From Ailanthus altissimus (taxonomy: Eukaryota; Streptophyta; Magnoliopsida; Sapindales; Simaroubaceae): a stretch of DNA of 64,000 nt. The stretch lies in assembly GCA_946807835.1 (NCBI GenBank), contig OX327690.1, forward strand, positions 28,800,501 through 28,864,500. Reading direction: 5' to 3'. The number at the start of each line of letters is the position of its first letter. Position 1 is the stretch's first letter. Of this stretch, positions 1 through 14,574 are shown in pieces. The translations under genes and the position numbers were made by a program. The notes beneath the pieces were generated by a model that searched no databases, was not told the origin of the DNA, and was given only the letters and a program-made list of their open reading frames with translations.

Positions 1-3000
1 ATGCTGCTAAAAAAATTTCATTTTCGTTTTGAATTAATGCATTGACTAGCACCAATACAGCAATACTTTTGAGAAAAAGGCCTGTGATTTAGCAATCAAT
101 CCCTCTTCATTCATGCGGTGTGAAAGATAATCGTTCTTTGAAAAGGTTCTCATGACTTTGTATTGATACTAGAAAATCTTTTCTGATGGCAATTTAATCA
201 TTACACAAACAGAACTAAAAATCGTTAGGTAATTGTCACTCAAACAGTGAGACAACTCTTTAAAACGAAATAATATTTTGATCAATAATATAATATCTAC
301 ATTCGGATGAATTTATTGACGAGAACAATTCCTAACAATGGGTTATATGGAATTTCATTCCTCATTTTTTTTTTTAAGTAGAGTACTCCTATACTTTTTT
401 ATATTTTATTTTAAAATTTTAATTTAAAGTGATGTATTTGTTAAATATAAATTTTATACCCACGACATACAAACTTTAGATTTATTATATCAAATTATCA
501 ATTAAAAAAAATATATACGACAAATTCATAACAATTTAAATACAAAAATTACCATTTTTCAATAGTATTTTTCAATGAGAATATAAGAGTATACTAGCAT
601 TCCACAATTAAATCTATCTAATGCTTAATAAGATTATTTATATAATAAAAGAGAGAATAAGAACTCTACATTTTATAATTTAATTTAAGAACCACAACGT
701 TAAAAGAAGTCTATATATATATATATATAAATCTATATCGAGTTAGATATTTTTAGAGTCCAATAAAAAATAATTTAAATAAATTATTTAAATTATCTAT
801 AATTTAAGATAATATATAATATATAATTATTATTAATACGTAAATTTACATAAAAAAATAATAAAATCAAAAATAATAAATAATTATTAAATAATAAAAT
901 AATATAACATTCAAAATCACTCATTATACTATTTTAACATCTAATAATCCCATATTTTTTTAGACCGTTTCAATGACTAAAAGTATTGTAGCCATCGTTA
1001 ATGTTTTGAGATAATATCAAAGGCCAGGCTTTCAAGTTTCATTTTTCTTTTTCCTTAAATTTTTTTTAAAAAAAAAAAAAATCGAAGGCCATGCATGGTT
1101 CTTTGTTCGTGGTTGGACAGTTGTCAGTGCCTCTGACTACTTAACGGATAAGAAAGTCTCTGATTCTCATTTTTCATTGACACAACATTTCAGTCTTTAT
1201 TTCAGAGGAGAAAAAAGAGCATGTCAGTGATTTGAGCACGTCTATATGTCAAGTAACTGTAAAGAATACAGCTTTTTTTCCGGATAAAAAAAAAACTTGA
1301 AAATTCAGCAAAAACCCCTCCATTTATTTGTAAACTTTAACCTATTTTAAGAGATGAATATTGAAAATTCTTAGAAATATTTAACAAAGAATTGTGAACG
1401 AGCATGCATCTGAAACAAATCAACAATGGCCTCCAAAACCTATCTTCACTAGCTGTAGAAATGTAGCCGATAGAGTCAATCTTATATTCTCATTTGCCTT
1501 CTCTAGGTGGGTAAAAGGAAGTAAAGACCGATCTAACTAATGGAAATTAATAATTATACGAGTAATTAAAGAATTATATATATACACATGAAAAAGTTTG
1601 ATGAGAAAATTGACAATCGTGTTAATTTTCTTGGACCAAAATTTATTCCTTGAAATCTTAATCATCTGAGAAAATATTAGAGAAGGACCTATAATGAGTT
1701 GATGTTATTCAAAATTTGACCAAATTATTCAAAGGTATCGATGCACAAGTTATTGAATTTGTTTCCCACAGGGACAAGTAAATTGTGTTCCAAATGCATT
1801 TATTGGTTACCACTATTATTTCTTAGTGCTGATGAAGAAGTGTTAAGAAAGCGACCAAATTTCAGTAGTTATTTAAGCAGCAATTGTATCTCATGCGTGG
1901 GGGTCTCTTGATCTTCATTTGACCGGGAGAGCTTAGTTGATTATCTTGTAGTTTGATTTAGGGTGACAAGTTAAGCAAAAATTATTGCTAGAATCTTCAT
2001 TTCCCTATTTTTTAAAATGAAATTACTGATATTATATCATAAGACCATTGATATATAATTACAGAATTATTAGAACAACTTATTACATTAATGTACGTTG
2101 AAACCCAAACTCTTACAATAAAAAGAATTAACTAAATCTTAATTGGAAGAATAGGTCATAATCAAGGGAATATACACCTTTTCGAGGAAGTGATCAACTA
2201 CCCTCACACAAAAGAGACAAAACTACTTTATGTGTGAGAGATAACTTAAAACACCACCTTCCAAACTCCATAAATATATTTACTTAATTAAAAAGTCCAA
2301 TATATTATTGTGTATTGAAGCTAAATTTAAGCTAGATGACTGAAATTAGCGGGAAAAAAGAGATGTAATATCGTCAAGTCAATTTCTATTTAAAATGGGG
2401 TAAACAATATTATATACTAATTTTTTTTGAAAGAATTGTATTGAATTAATTATAAAATTCCTCGATGATGCAAGATATTTAAATCAAAACCCATCCATTG
2501 GAAAAAAGAATTAATGAAATAGCAGTTCAAAAACGTTTTGTGATCTCATTCATCGATAAATCCTAATGTCATAATCAGGATTAAGTAGCCAACATAATTA
2601 TTGACGCCAACTACCAACCAGAGCCATTGAAAAATTTCTTAGTTTTTACAATGAGAATGGATAAGTGAAAATCTTTGTCAGGAGAATTTCAAGATGTATC
2701 ATCTTAGTAATTTTGACCATTTGTCTTCATTAATGTGACATTTTATCGACCATTCTTTCAAAGTTTTCTATCTTTGAAAGGTCAGTCTCATCATGCCAGT
2801 ACTAATCAACCAATATCTTAACTCTTGTGATAATGATTCCAAGAGAGATATTAATTTGTCTCACTTAATGCAAATTCGCATATGCTTAACTTGATAATTT
2901 ATTTTTCTTCCAAAAAATGTAAAATTTAGGGTAAGATTCCACTCAATTGAAAGCTTTCTACCCTTTATTCTATCTTAATTCTCAAGGAAGAAGATGAAAA

Positions 3001-3126
3001 ATACTAAATTATGATAATGGCTAATAAAAAGAAAGTACTTAATTATTCATTGAAATTAAAGCTTTTTATAGTTGTCAATTAGTAATAAAAATATATATAA
3101 TTAATTTAGTGGGCTATATAGCTCAC
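1..3126. other. Intergenic AT-rich DNA, no gene seen
   Basis: No reading frame here has protein-like composition, splice structure or a recognisable domain. The stretch is strongly AT-rich with long A/T runs and low-complexity AT blocks (about 700-960). It probably holds old degraded repeats that I cannot assign to a family. Confidence 0.6.
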
Positions 3127-3476
3127 CATATATATAATTAATTTAGTGAGCTTCTAAACACGTAATAGAATTCTGTAACATATTATAAGCTGTACAAAAA
3201 TTATAAAAAATTATGAATTTATTAAACAGTGATATGTGACAATATTATTTACTGTTGAACTACGTAACTCACTAAATTATTTATATTTATATAAAGAGAG
3301 TTGATATAATAAATTACATAACTTATTATATAATGAATAATATTATCACGTGTCACTATTTTATAAATTTATAATTTTTATATAATTTATAATATATTAT
3401 AAAATATTATTATATATTTAAATATTTATTATATAATAAATTATGTAACTCATTAAATTATTTATATGTATATAAA
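3127..3476. repeat. MITE-like element, copy 1
   Basis: The left end reads like TATATAATTAATTTAGTGAG and the right end (3448-3476) carries its approximate inverse, GTAACTCATTAAATTATTTA. A second inverse end at 3262-3290 suggests a nested or tandem copy. The core (about 3361-3445) aligns with the core of a second copy at 17216-17397. Terminal inverted repeats, short length, AT-richness and no coding capacity fit a non-autonomous DNA transposon. The superfamily is not assigned. Confidence 0.55.
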
Positions 3477-4420
3477 ATCACGGACCAAAGATTCACAAAT
3501 GATGAGATCTTTCATTCACATTAAGAATGCACATACAATCAATCATATTCGTTTGTTTATGTTTTCAGTCAAAACACATGATTACAGCGGCGTGAGAATG
3601 AGTTGTTCGCATCAAAGTCTACATCACCTTTTTAAAAGGGGAGTACAGAAAAAGGGAATTAGTTCATATTTATCATGATGTGCCTCTCTATTTCTGCAAA
3701 TGGGTTTTCTTTAAAATTAAAAATGACATTATTGATAGGATCGATTTCTACTATTACCAGCTTTGGAAGATAAGTAGCACGGCCGAAAAATGTACATGAA
3801 ATTATGAGCAGAAATGATTTTGAACTTTGAAGCATATCATTAGTGGAATATTGCCACTTATAGCTTGCAAGAGATAGAGATGAGGTTTCTTCTCATCTGT
3901 TCTTTTCGGTTGTTTTGATATGATTTGAATATAGGCTCCATCATGCCAATCTCAATCGATTTCTTTCTCATGTTGACAATGGCGATAATTCATCCCCTTG
4001 CCATTTGTTTATAAAAAAAACACGTGACATGATGTGTTGGAAGCAAAATCTAATATGACTGTAAATATATATAAAGGTTTAATTTGAATTCAAGTACTAT
4101 GCTTTAATGCTCAGAGGAATCTTTATGTCATTTTTCTTTAATTTTTCAATGAACTTCTTTGGTTCGCACTTTCTCAATTAAATTACTTTCAGACCATCCT
4201 TCTTTGCCTTTCAATCTCCAAAGAATCCTTGTTCACCTGTAAGTACACTCGGACTCAAGTCATTTTATGAATGAAAACTAAAAGATACAGTTTAAAAGGA
4301 AGAAGGTTTTTATAAGAGTGTTAAATGGATATGTTTGCTTAGAGAAAGAAAAAAAGTTTTATATTAGTGTGAGAATATTGATTAAAAATTATTAGAATAT
4401 AATTTAGGGATCAAGTCAAG
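3477..4420. other. Intergenic, no gene seen
   Basis: AT-rich sequence. A short open frame at 3466-3678 has no domain or plausible composition and begins inside the MITE end, so it is not called. Confidence 0.5.
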
Positions 4421-4625
4421 TGTGTAGGGTACATACGGATCGAAGACGGATGTTAAAGAAGGCGAAAAATGAGAAGGCGCACCATGCGACCAGCGCCGCG
4501 GCGATCAGAAGTGGGGGCCGCGGCGCCAGAACAGAACACTCAGCGTCGCAGTGCTCAGGAGAAGCGCGCCAGCGCTGGAGCGACGAGATTCCAGCGCGGC
4601 AGCACTGGACGCTGGAACAGTATCC

Positions 4626-4651
4626 CGAAATTAGGAAACTTCCTAATTTCG
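4626..4651. repeat. Perfect 12-bp hairpin inside the LTR-like relic
   Basis: CGAAATTAGGAA (4626-4637) is followed after two bases by its exact reverse complement (4640-4651). It lies about 70 bases upstream of the TATA-like box, so it could sit in the U3 region of the LTR. Confidence 0.8.
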
Positions 4652-4722
4652 TCTCCCACTTGCTCTAGGACTCCCTAATACGACTCCCACACGTATAGGG
4701 AATATCTAGGACGTCTCAAGGC

Positions 4723-4731
4723 CTATATAAA
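4723..4731 (+). promoter_or_regulatory. TATA-like box of the LTR relic
   Basis: The sequence CTATATAAAAG sits between the GC-rich upstream part and the AT-rich R/U5-like part. Its position fits the U3/R promoter of an LTR. This is motif evidence only. Confidence 0.45.
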
Positions 4732-5200
4732 AGCTATCAATTGGCTTGTAAACACAATTCAGTAATCTTGACAACCTTTGTGATCAAGTTAGTGAGATCT
4801 TTGTGATCTTAGAGAGATCTTGGTGATCAACAATAATCTTAATGATTATTTTTAGTGGTTCTTTGTGAGAGAAAATTCCTAGAGAGAAAGAGAGAATTTT
4901 CTTTATGATATTTCTTGTAATAGGCATACTTTGTGGTTGCCTTGTGATTCATAATAAGAGAAGAGTGTGATCTTGATCCGCCGTGGACGTAGGCAAATTG
5001 TCGAATCACGTAATTCTTTGTGTGTTCTTCTTCTATTATTCCTCTCTTTTATTTTTTAATAACTTATTCTGTATTATTATATTATTTAGGTGAATTATTT
5101 AACTGATTTTTTACTTTCACTTCAACAATTAATTTGGTGCAAATAGAGCAAATTGAATTGAAGTGAAGTAATCAAATGAATGAAATCTGGATTAAAATTG

Positions 5201-6390
5201 GAATCCGAAATAACTCCCTTTTTTATAGGCGAGATTTATAAAGAAAATATGAACTTTTCCTCCAAATATTTACGATCTTGGATTGGTCATTAATTGATTT
5301 GGCCAATATTCAATATCCAAGATCAAGAGGAGATGTTTAAATTTGCTTTATGTCACACTTTTCACTTCTTTTCTTTCACCTCAAATATTTTCTCTTGTAG
5401 TAACCAAATCATGACCAAAGTATAATATCATTATACTTTATTATTATTTATTTTTTAAAAGCTGATTATCATTAAAATGAGAAAACCCTAAAGGGTCCCC
5501 CACCCAGTGACAGAAGTTTCCAAACATAATAATTTCGATATTTTAATAATGAAGCCACTGGAGAAATGGGAGGTGTTAATTAACCCATATAAATGAAGAA
5601 ACGATGCTTAAATCCCGATGGCTCAGGGGGCCAAACTAGTTGGACAAAGACTGCTCAGAGTTTAGCAATTACAACTTACAAGCCATGATTGGGAAGCATT
5701 GTCTACCTAGACTCACACTGCCAATGCCCATTGAATGGGGGCACATAAAAAAGCAGGCTCTTTCTTCAACAAATCATTTAATTATGAATTTATTAGGCAA
5801 TATCCTTTTCTAGTATGTTTACCTCTACCAAATTTATATGGAAAAAAAATTACATTTCCCACTTCAATTTGAGGTGAAAAGGTGATAACTACTAAAGTAA
5901 AAACAGAAATAAAATAGTTGACTATTGTGCACTATCTTAAATTGACCATTTCAATCAAGGAAATTTATTCAACCAAGCAATGCTTGGATAAAAAATAGAA
6001 AAACAAAAAATATAGCATAGTCGAGAAATTCGAGCTGACTCATCTTAGGACCATCCTCATATCGACAATAGTTTACAAAATAATTTCTGAAAAGGAAAGC
6101 TAGAACAAATGACCTCTTCAAAACACTAGAGAATGAAATTACAATTAGTTGACTGGCTATGGTCAAATGTAACGAACGATACACATCTAATTCAAGAGTG
6201 GTAGACACGAGACCCCACAAGAGCAGAATTAAATACTTTATAAATTTTTTTTTAATTTTTATTTCAAAAGCCACGTTGATTTTTCGTTCTTATGCAAAAA
6301 TGATAATAATAATAAGAAGAAAAAATGGAAGAAATTTCTCTGCCCTCGGTAGCATTAATGCCAAGCAGACACACAAAGCCAGATGGCTCC
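5201..6390. other. Upstream flank of the gibberellin oxidase gene
   Basis: No gene is supported. The minus-strand frame at 5969-6274 is hydrophobic and low-complexity with no family resemblance. The last few hundred bases are presumably the promoter of the downstream gene. Confidence 0.45.
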
Positions 6391-6400
6391 TCTTTATAGT
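6391..6400 (+). promoter_or_regulatory. Possible TATA box for GA2ox
   Basis: TCTTTATAGT lies about 200 bases before the ATG and about 25 bases before a CT-rich leader (6419-6436). A transcript starting near 6420 would contain a minimal upstream ORF, ATG CAT TAG (6446-6454), before the main start. Confidence 0.3.
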
Positions 6401-6595
6401 TAGTAACGCCTTTGCTTCCTCTCTCTCTCTCTCTTCCTGTCATTCATGCATTAGCATTAGCATCAGCAAATCCTCACCCATTTGCCCATTTAAAACCATC
6501 ATCACCCCTCCTCCCCCTCACAAAAATCTCAAAAGCCATTCTCATCCTCTCTGCTCTCACTTCACTTTTTTTATTTTTTCTGTGCTTATCTAACC

Positions 6596-8075
<1,480 letters not shown>

Positions 8076-9707
8076 CATATATTACTATTAGAGCTTTGTC
8101 GAAGCTTAAAATAGGGTGAAAAAATTGACTCTCTTGCCATAGATGGAAAACAAATAGGTTTGTACTTTTTATTTTTGTTCATTTTTTCTTCTTTTTTTTC
8201 CTTTTTAAACTACTTGCTAGATTAAATATGATCACAACCACAACTATCCATGTACTATTAATGCAAGTTTATCATCATGTCATGATGCATACTGTACTGT
8301 TAACAAAACTATGTGAAATTTCCTTGTATGAGCCTCTGATATTGATATCACCATGAGTTGGAATATGGTTCAAAATTCTCAATTCACACAGCAACAATTT
8401 CCTTTAATTCAGAATATTCCCATTTGTAAATCATTTTTTTTTCATTATTACAAAAAAAAAATTTGGGGAAAATATCACTATCACAAAATAGAATAAATAG
8501 CCAAAAGGATTTTCAGAGCATTACATATTACAGCATAACATTAATTCAGAATATAAAAAAATCCCCACTTTCTCACTCAAATAAGAGAGCGAGAGAGAGA
8601 AGATTATGATTTATGACAAGGAAAGATTTTACTTGAAGAGCCCCCAAAGCCAGAGCCAGTCACTCTCACAAAGTGTCTGTATTGACCAACCAACTTCTCT
8701 TTCATTTTACCATCTCAATCCACTATTTTAATTTGTGAGTGGGCATTTCATCACCATTTCAATAAATGATGCCGCTACCAACCAATATATTAATAACTAA
8801 AACCCAAAAAAACAAAAAAGAAAGAAAGAAAGCTATCGAGATTATAAATTGCATCCAATTCGCACCGCCATGGATTTGGGATTTTGCTAATAAATTTCAG
8901 CAACATTTGAGTATGAAAATTTCTTTTTTCAAGCCCTGAATTTAGGGATTTTCATGTGTTTCCGATAATTGAGAGCATATTCATATCTAGTCATTTCTAG
9001 CATCAATGGTCATTCATTAACGGACGGCATTTTTTGGTATAGAAGTTTTATTATTGGTCGGATGTGAATATTGATGATAGGGGGTCGGTATATATAATTT
9101 GAATTGTAAATTGCATACATTATCAGTATCTCTCTTTACTATTTTCAATTAATTTGTTGATCGAGATTAAGTTCCCGGCGATAATTAAAAATAGACGCAA
9201 AAAGGCTAGATTCCCTACCAAAGAAAGAATATTACTGCTAAGTATGTGACCTAGATTCCAATAAAAATGGAATATTTAGATTTGAGAGGGAGAGAACAAG
9301 ATCACTAGTTGATACTCTCTCAATCACCCACACTTGGACATATGCTTACTCTTTGAGGGTTTGCTAGAGTTTTCACTACTAAATTATTGATCCAAGTTTG
9401 ATTTCTTAGTAAAAAAAATATATATAAAAAATTCTTTTCTTTTAGATTATGATGCTCTTGTACAAAAATTAAGTCTCAATACATATGTGAAAAGTACTGC
9501 TAAATTTGTTAAATTTTTTATTTTAAATTAATGTGTCAAATAATTAATAAGTGATAAAAAGTACAAATTTTGAAACATCTATTACAACATTTCACTAATT
9601 TTTTTTTTCAATTAATTTGTTTTATCAGTATCAATGAGTCACATTAAGTGATTTTAGAAATTTCTTCGAATTTTAACAACAATAATCAAATAAGCCATCG
9701 TGTTGGA
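8076..9707. other. 3' flank of GA2ox and intergenic DNA
   Basis: The first few hundred bases are likely 3' UTR. After that there is A/T-rich DNA with short purine runs and no supported gene or recognisable element. Confidence 0.5.
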
Positions 9708-10636
9708 CAAAATGGTTGACGTATTTTTTTTTTGGTAAGTAAAAGTTTATATAAATGCTAAATTCCGTTGGTATTACAGAGTAAAGATTCAATAAAAGAA
9801 AGAAAGTAAAACAATACAATCCCAAACAGTTAACTATATTTACCAACCAACTGCAATGTGGTCAATCCCTTGGCCATTTACAGCACTTATACATCTAATC
9901 CAAATAACATCCTTAATCTTTTGGTAGACTTCGCTTGTAGAAGGAGTTTTCTGTTGGAAGACCTTCAAATTCCGTTCTCTCCAAATAAAGTAGATTGTAG
10001 CGCAGAACGATACTCTTCTAATCTTACTGAGAGTGGATTTGCCTTTAGATTTCCTGCACATGAAGGAGATTACTCGTTGCCATCTGTTCGGGCACTGATT
10101 GAGTTGACACGCCCTTAGTACTTTGTGCCAAATTTCACTACAAAAGTTGCATTGGAAGAATAAGTGTGTGATTGTTTCCTTGTCATTACCACAAAGGGGG
10201 CAATCATCTGATGGGATAACCCCCCATTTTTTAAGTCTCTCTCTGGTAGATAATCTGTTCTTCAAAGCTAACCAAGTAACGAAGCTGTGTCTAGGTATAT
10301 GTTGCGTTCCCCATATCAGTTTACTCCATCCCACCTTAGCCTCATTGTTCTTAAGATATCTCCAAGTATTCGCAATGGAAAACTTTGCATTGGGACTTGC
10401 GGTGAATGAAATTCTATCTTCTCTTTCCGAAATTGAAATATTTTTACGGAGATAATCCCATACCTGAGAAGTGTACTCGTCCAAAGGGTCAGGAAGGTTC
10501 CAATGACCATGCTGCCATAGTTTATTAACCTTTGCACCCCGAAAAATATTCGCATCGGAGATTTGTATGTGGGAGAATTTATTAACTATTGATTCTCCAC
10601 CCAGCCATGGATCCCACCAAAATGGTTGACGTATTT
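9708..10636 (-). mobile_element. 5'-truncated LINE (L1-type) insertion with 19-bp target-site duplication
   Basis: The same 19 bases, CAAAATGGTTGACGTATTT, occur at 9708-9726 and 10618-10636. Between them lies about 0.9 kb of LINE 3' end in reverse orientation: a ten-base T run (9724-9733, the poly-A tail on the minus strand), a short 3' UTR and the C-terminal part of the ORF2 protein. Truncation at the 5' end, an A tail and a long direct duplication are the hallmarks of target-primed reverse transcription (established knowledge). The duplication is still perfect and the frame is open, so the insertion looks fairly young. Confidence 0.93.
9840..10617 (-). pseudogene. LINE ORF2 C-terminal fragment (zf-RVT domain)
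   Basis: An open frame of about 258 codons matching the C-terminal region of plant non-LTR reverse transcriptases. It begins WDPWLGG just inside the insertion. A zf-RVT region follows: the segment around TWRYLKNN, then the HSFVTWLALKNRLSTRERL stretch, the CPLC-x8-H-x4-C zinc-knuckle-like motif (DCPLCGND...THLFFQC), and a C-terminal segment with IWRERN. The frame stays open upstream to 10697, but those first 27 codons are host flank and target duplication, not LINE. The reverse transcriptase and endonuclease domains are absent, so the copy cannot mobilise itself. Confidence 0.9.
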
Positions 10637-11279
10637 GATGTAAAGAACATGGTGAAGAATAAATGATATGTTCGGTGTTAATTATGCACGCTTTCAAATG
10701 GTTGACATATTCAACTTATAATAGAAGTTTTTTTTTTTTTACAAATTTCACATATAACACCCTTTTTTTTTATTGAGTGATGACTTTGGTTGATACATCA
10801 CCTTTATGGCTATAATTTTCCTAGAAAAATAACATTAGTTGTACCCTTTATCTCTTCACTTTCTATAATCAAATCACTGAAACACAAAAAAGAAATGTGA
10901 GGGAACATGTGGGTATCAAGAGTTGAAGTTCTAAGCCATTTTTTTTTTAGTTTCCCACGACCAGCATAGTACTGAGTCAAATTGTAGGTCATGTAAAGGG
11001 CTTAAACTTGGGCAATAATAGAAAATATCTAAGTGCGATTTCTGGAATGGATATGGTAAAATGTTGATGAGGTAGGCCATAATTCGTTTGTTGTCTAATC
11101 CTTTTGTTGTTAGATATTGTACAAGAAATTTGTCTGGGCGGTAGCAAGCGACAATTGCGACATGAATGACCTTGCATCTTGGATACTATTATCCATCCTC
11201 CAAAACCTTTCATCTCTTGGTAGAAAAGGTGAAACAAATGTATGATGCAGCGAACTTGTGGTAAAATTACAAGGAAAAT

Positions 11280-11570
11280 TATCAGTTTGGTCTCAATTTC
11301 TTTTTTATATTACTGACTGACTCCCTCGAGTTCTTAAAATACTCAATTTAGTCTCTATTGTTGAAAAAAAATAACATTTGAATTGAAGTGCATGTTTTGA
11401 AGGCACTAAAATAAGTTCAATCAAATATAAGATATTTTTCATGATTAGACATGTTAAATTATTTTATTGCCATTTAAAAGTGCACTTTGACACGTTATTT
11501 TTGCAATTGTAATAACTAAATTAAATATTTCCAAAAAAGTTAAGAATTAAATTATCAATATCTCAATTTA
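11280..11570. repeat. Possible foldback/MITE-type element
   Basis: The left part (TTTGGTCTCAATTTC ... CTCAATTTAGTCTCTATTG) and the reverse complement of the right part (about 11500-11570) share a degenerate pattern of TTTAGT- and TTAAAATA-like blocks. This is the style of plant non-autonomous foldback repeats. The match is weak by eye. Confidence 0.3.
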
Positions 11571-14548
11571 CACCCGTCGCCCCCAAGGAAGGATGCTGAA
11601 AAAATTGCCAAAGAGTACTTGCATATATAGACAGATTGAAAGGGGTGTCTGATCAAGGCCCTTATGTTTCTAAAATTATTGAACAAATTTTGTCACACGT
11701 GCTTTAGCAACGAGGAACATTTGTACGAATATATTCATCAAATGGTACTCGATTTATCTCTTCAAAGCCTGTTTTACCTAAATGGAAAAAAATTCAAAGC
11801 ATTAAAGGAAAATGTTTATAGTTTGCCTACCAATTTGTTGACCTAATTATCCTTTCGAAACCTAAGCTCTTGATATGATTGGCGCAAATTAAATGATAGA
11901 ACAGTTTTGACAAGATCAAATTGTATGCATGTAGAAATGTTAAGAGAGTACGAAGTTTTGTGCCACATCTATGATACTAAGTTCACGTGAAATTTTCGTA
12001 TGACTGTGATCAACCTAATTCTTTGATTAGGACCCTCGACATGCAACATGCATGCTGATAGATACACAAATTATTAAGATAAAGAAAGAAAAAAAAATTG
12101 AGGGTTTCAAAATTCAAATTGAATTGTTGTGATTTTTAGTTGAAAGTTTTAAAGATGGAATTCACAGAAAATTATTACTTAAATTTTTGGGGGTATGTTT
12201 AAATTTGGGAGAAAAGTATTGTCTTATTGCAAGAAAAAAATTACTCTGATGCTTAAATTAATAATTTCTCAAGAAACTTTTTATGTATATAGGAGTACTT
12301 CAAATATGAGGATAATACTTTTTATGTGTTCTCTCTCTAAGAATATAATAATTCTCTCTAATAGATTGCTTTGAGTACTCCATCTTTAAATGTTTAATGC
12401 TTGAATGCTTATGACTGTATAAATAAATTAGCCGAATAATCATGCTTATTTATAGTAGCAAAATTTATCATAGTTCAAATCATATTCGAATGGTGAATAT
12501 CCTTATCATAAAGTAATTAGTTTATATTTTAATGGGATTTTAGTAATTGAAATATGAAACATAATTAAATTCGTCAAGGAATCAAAGGAATTTTGCCCTT
12601 TGTGTAAAGACTCTTTAACCATCTTTAATTCGAATAAAATGACAATAATTGAAAATGTAATTCAAACAGTATAGTAATTTCAATCATTCCCGTTTCATCA
12701 ATTTAATTTTTACCTGTTTTTAAGATCTAAGATGAATTGAGTTGGGGTATACCTTTGTTTGAAATCGAATTTTTTTTAATCTCTGAACTATTTGAAGCTT
12801 TTGGTTTTAAACACTCGTTTTAGGCTATTTTTACTACTTCGACCTATTACCCTTTACACAAGTGGAGTGAGTTACTAGCCTTATTTTATAATAGGCCCAA
12901 TGTTAGTTTACACACGTGAATTTTGTGGTGAAAACATATAAGATCTAATGAGGATTTAAGAGTCCACTTTGAAAAATATTTTTCCTTGAATGAGTTAGAA
13001 AAGTTTTTATAAGTTCATTTACTACAAAACCCCAAAAATATATGTAGGAGCGGAATTAGAATTTTAGCTTTGAGAAGTCAAATCATAAGGATTTGTGAAC
13101 TTTTGCATATATAATCTTAGAAATTCGTTATGATGTATAAATTTTTAAATTTTCAGTAGTTTTGTTTTTTGAAAAATTGATCAATTGTAGATGACTTTTT
13201 TACAAAAAAATATTAAACATGTATTATATTATTGATAAAAATAAATTTAATAAATTTAAAGTAAAAAGTACAAAGAATAATGTCCATAAAAATACATATA
13301 AAGTTATTATAGTAAGATATTAAAATATAACTAATATATAAATAAAATTATTAAAATATATAAAAGATTCTAACTTATTTCTTGAAAAAAATGAAATTTC
13401 TTGACCTTTAAACTAGGAAGAAGAGTTTGACGTAAATTGAAGAGAATATAAAATCACTAATATATAATGTTCTATAATTGTTAATCTATTTATATAGGTT
13501 AAATTAAAAAATTTTATGCTAAGTAGGAAAAGAATTACAAATATAAAGTTTTTTTGTATTAAAGAAAAGAATTGTGAATGTTATCACTTGTCATATAAAT
13601 TTTTTTTTATCAAGACAAGGGAATAAAATTTGAAAAATATAAAATATGGATCACTTGTAAATTAAAAAATATTTTTTCTTTGAAAAAAATTTTAAAATGG
13701 AGAAAGATGAGATATTATTTTAACATTAAATAATGTATTAAAAAATAAACCTTTAATATTAATAAAGACCACTTTATTAATTTGATAATTTAACTCATTA
13801 AGTATAAACATTTTAAAAAATATTTAAAGGAGCTAAAATAGGTATTTTAATACTAAAAAAATGATATACATAATATAAAATTTAAGGGCCCATGTTAGGG
13901 CATCGGAGGGCCATAGACCCCTAGACCCTACAATAATTTTTCCCATGAATATGGTAAATAACCTTAAACATTTGTGACAAAGTAAAATTTTTAATTTTTC
14001 AAAAATAAATTTCATTAAAAATAAATTAAAATCTTAGTTTTAGTATGAATAAGATTAAAATTCTATTTTTTTTAGTACTAATTTGTTCAATTTTATTAGT
14101 TAAATCAATTGATAAAGAAAACTTTTTAAGATAAAAATATAAATTTTATTAGAATAAATAAGGGATAAGGACATTTTTATCCTACCAATTTAGCCTTAAT
14201 CTCAAATCTGTTTTACGAATTTTGAAAATTTAAATTTGTCCAAATCTGTTAACTTGTTCCCGTTTATTTTGATAATGAAATGGTAAAATTGTAACTCACA
14301 ACAAAAATTTTAAATCGGATTAACTGAAACAATTTCGTAGGATGCAATTTGACATGCAACATATCATGTTATGTTCACGTATTGATCACGGATAGACTCA
14401 TTTTAATTAATATACAAATTATAGATAATTTTCTTAAGTCATTTTCTCATATTTTATCTCTATCCTTCTTTATTTTTATTTTTTTTTCACACACTCTCTC
14501 TACTACTACTCCTCATCTACTTTCAGCTCTAAGCTTGTCTCTTATCTC

Positions 14549-14574
14549 TTTCTCTCTCTCTCTCTCTCTCTCTC
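14549..14574. repeat. (TC)n microsatellite
   Basis: Thirteen uninterrupted TC dinucleotides in a pyrimidine-rich tract. Confidence 0.95.

Larger units (their letters stand above)
4421..5200 (+). mobile_element. Solo-LTR-like retrotransposon relic
   Basis: The segment begins TGTGTAGGG and reaches a CAACA end at about 5127. Just after that comes a TTTGGTGCAAATAGAGC-like tract (5132 onward) that resembles a degenerate tRNA-Met primer-binding site. It contains a TATATAA box (4724), and near 4977-5010 the GTGGACGTAGGCAAATTG motif followed by CGAATCACGTAA, which is common in LTRs of plant copia elements (established knowledge). The first 200 bases are unusually GC- and CpG-rich against AT-rich flanks. 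No coding domain or second LTR follows, so it is a solo LTR or a 5' fragment. A convincing target-site duplication was not found. Confidence 0.6.

Noticed and set aside
3466..3678. 70-codon frame starting at the MITE edge
   Set aside because: No domain and unremarkable composition; it starts at a non-ATG codon within repeat sequence.
4420..4678. Two overlapping Arg/Ala-rich open frames of 69-82 codons
   Set aside because: They arise from the GC-rich core of the LTR-like relic, overlap in different frames, and show no domain.
6159..6593. Plus-strand open frame just upstream of GA2ox
   Set aside because: Low-complexity Ser/Leu text produced by the CT-rich leader; it ends just before the real ATG and has no family resemblance.
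10618..10697. N-terminal 27 codons of the LINE reading frame
   Set aside because: They lie outside the LINE, in the target duplication and host flank; the open frame there is accidental.
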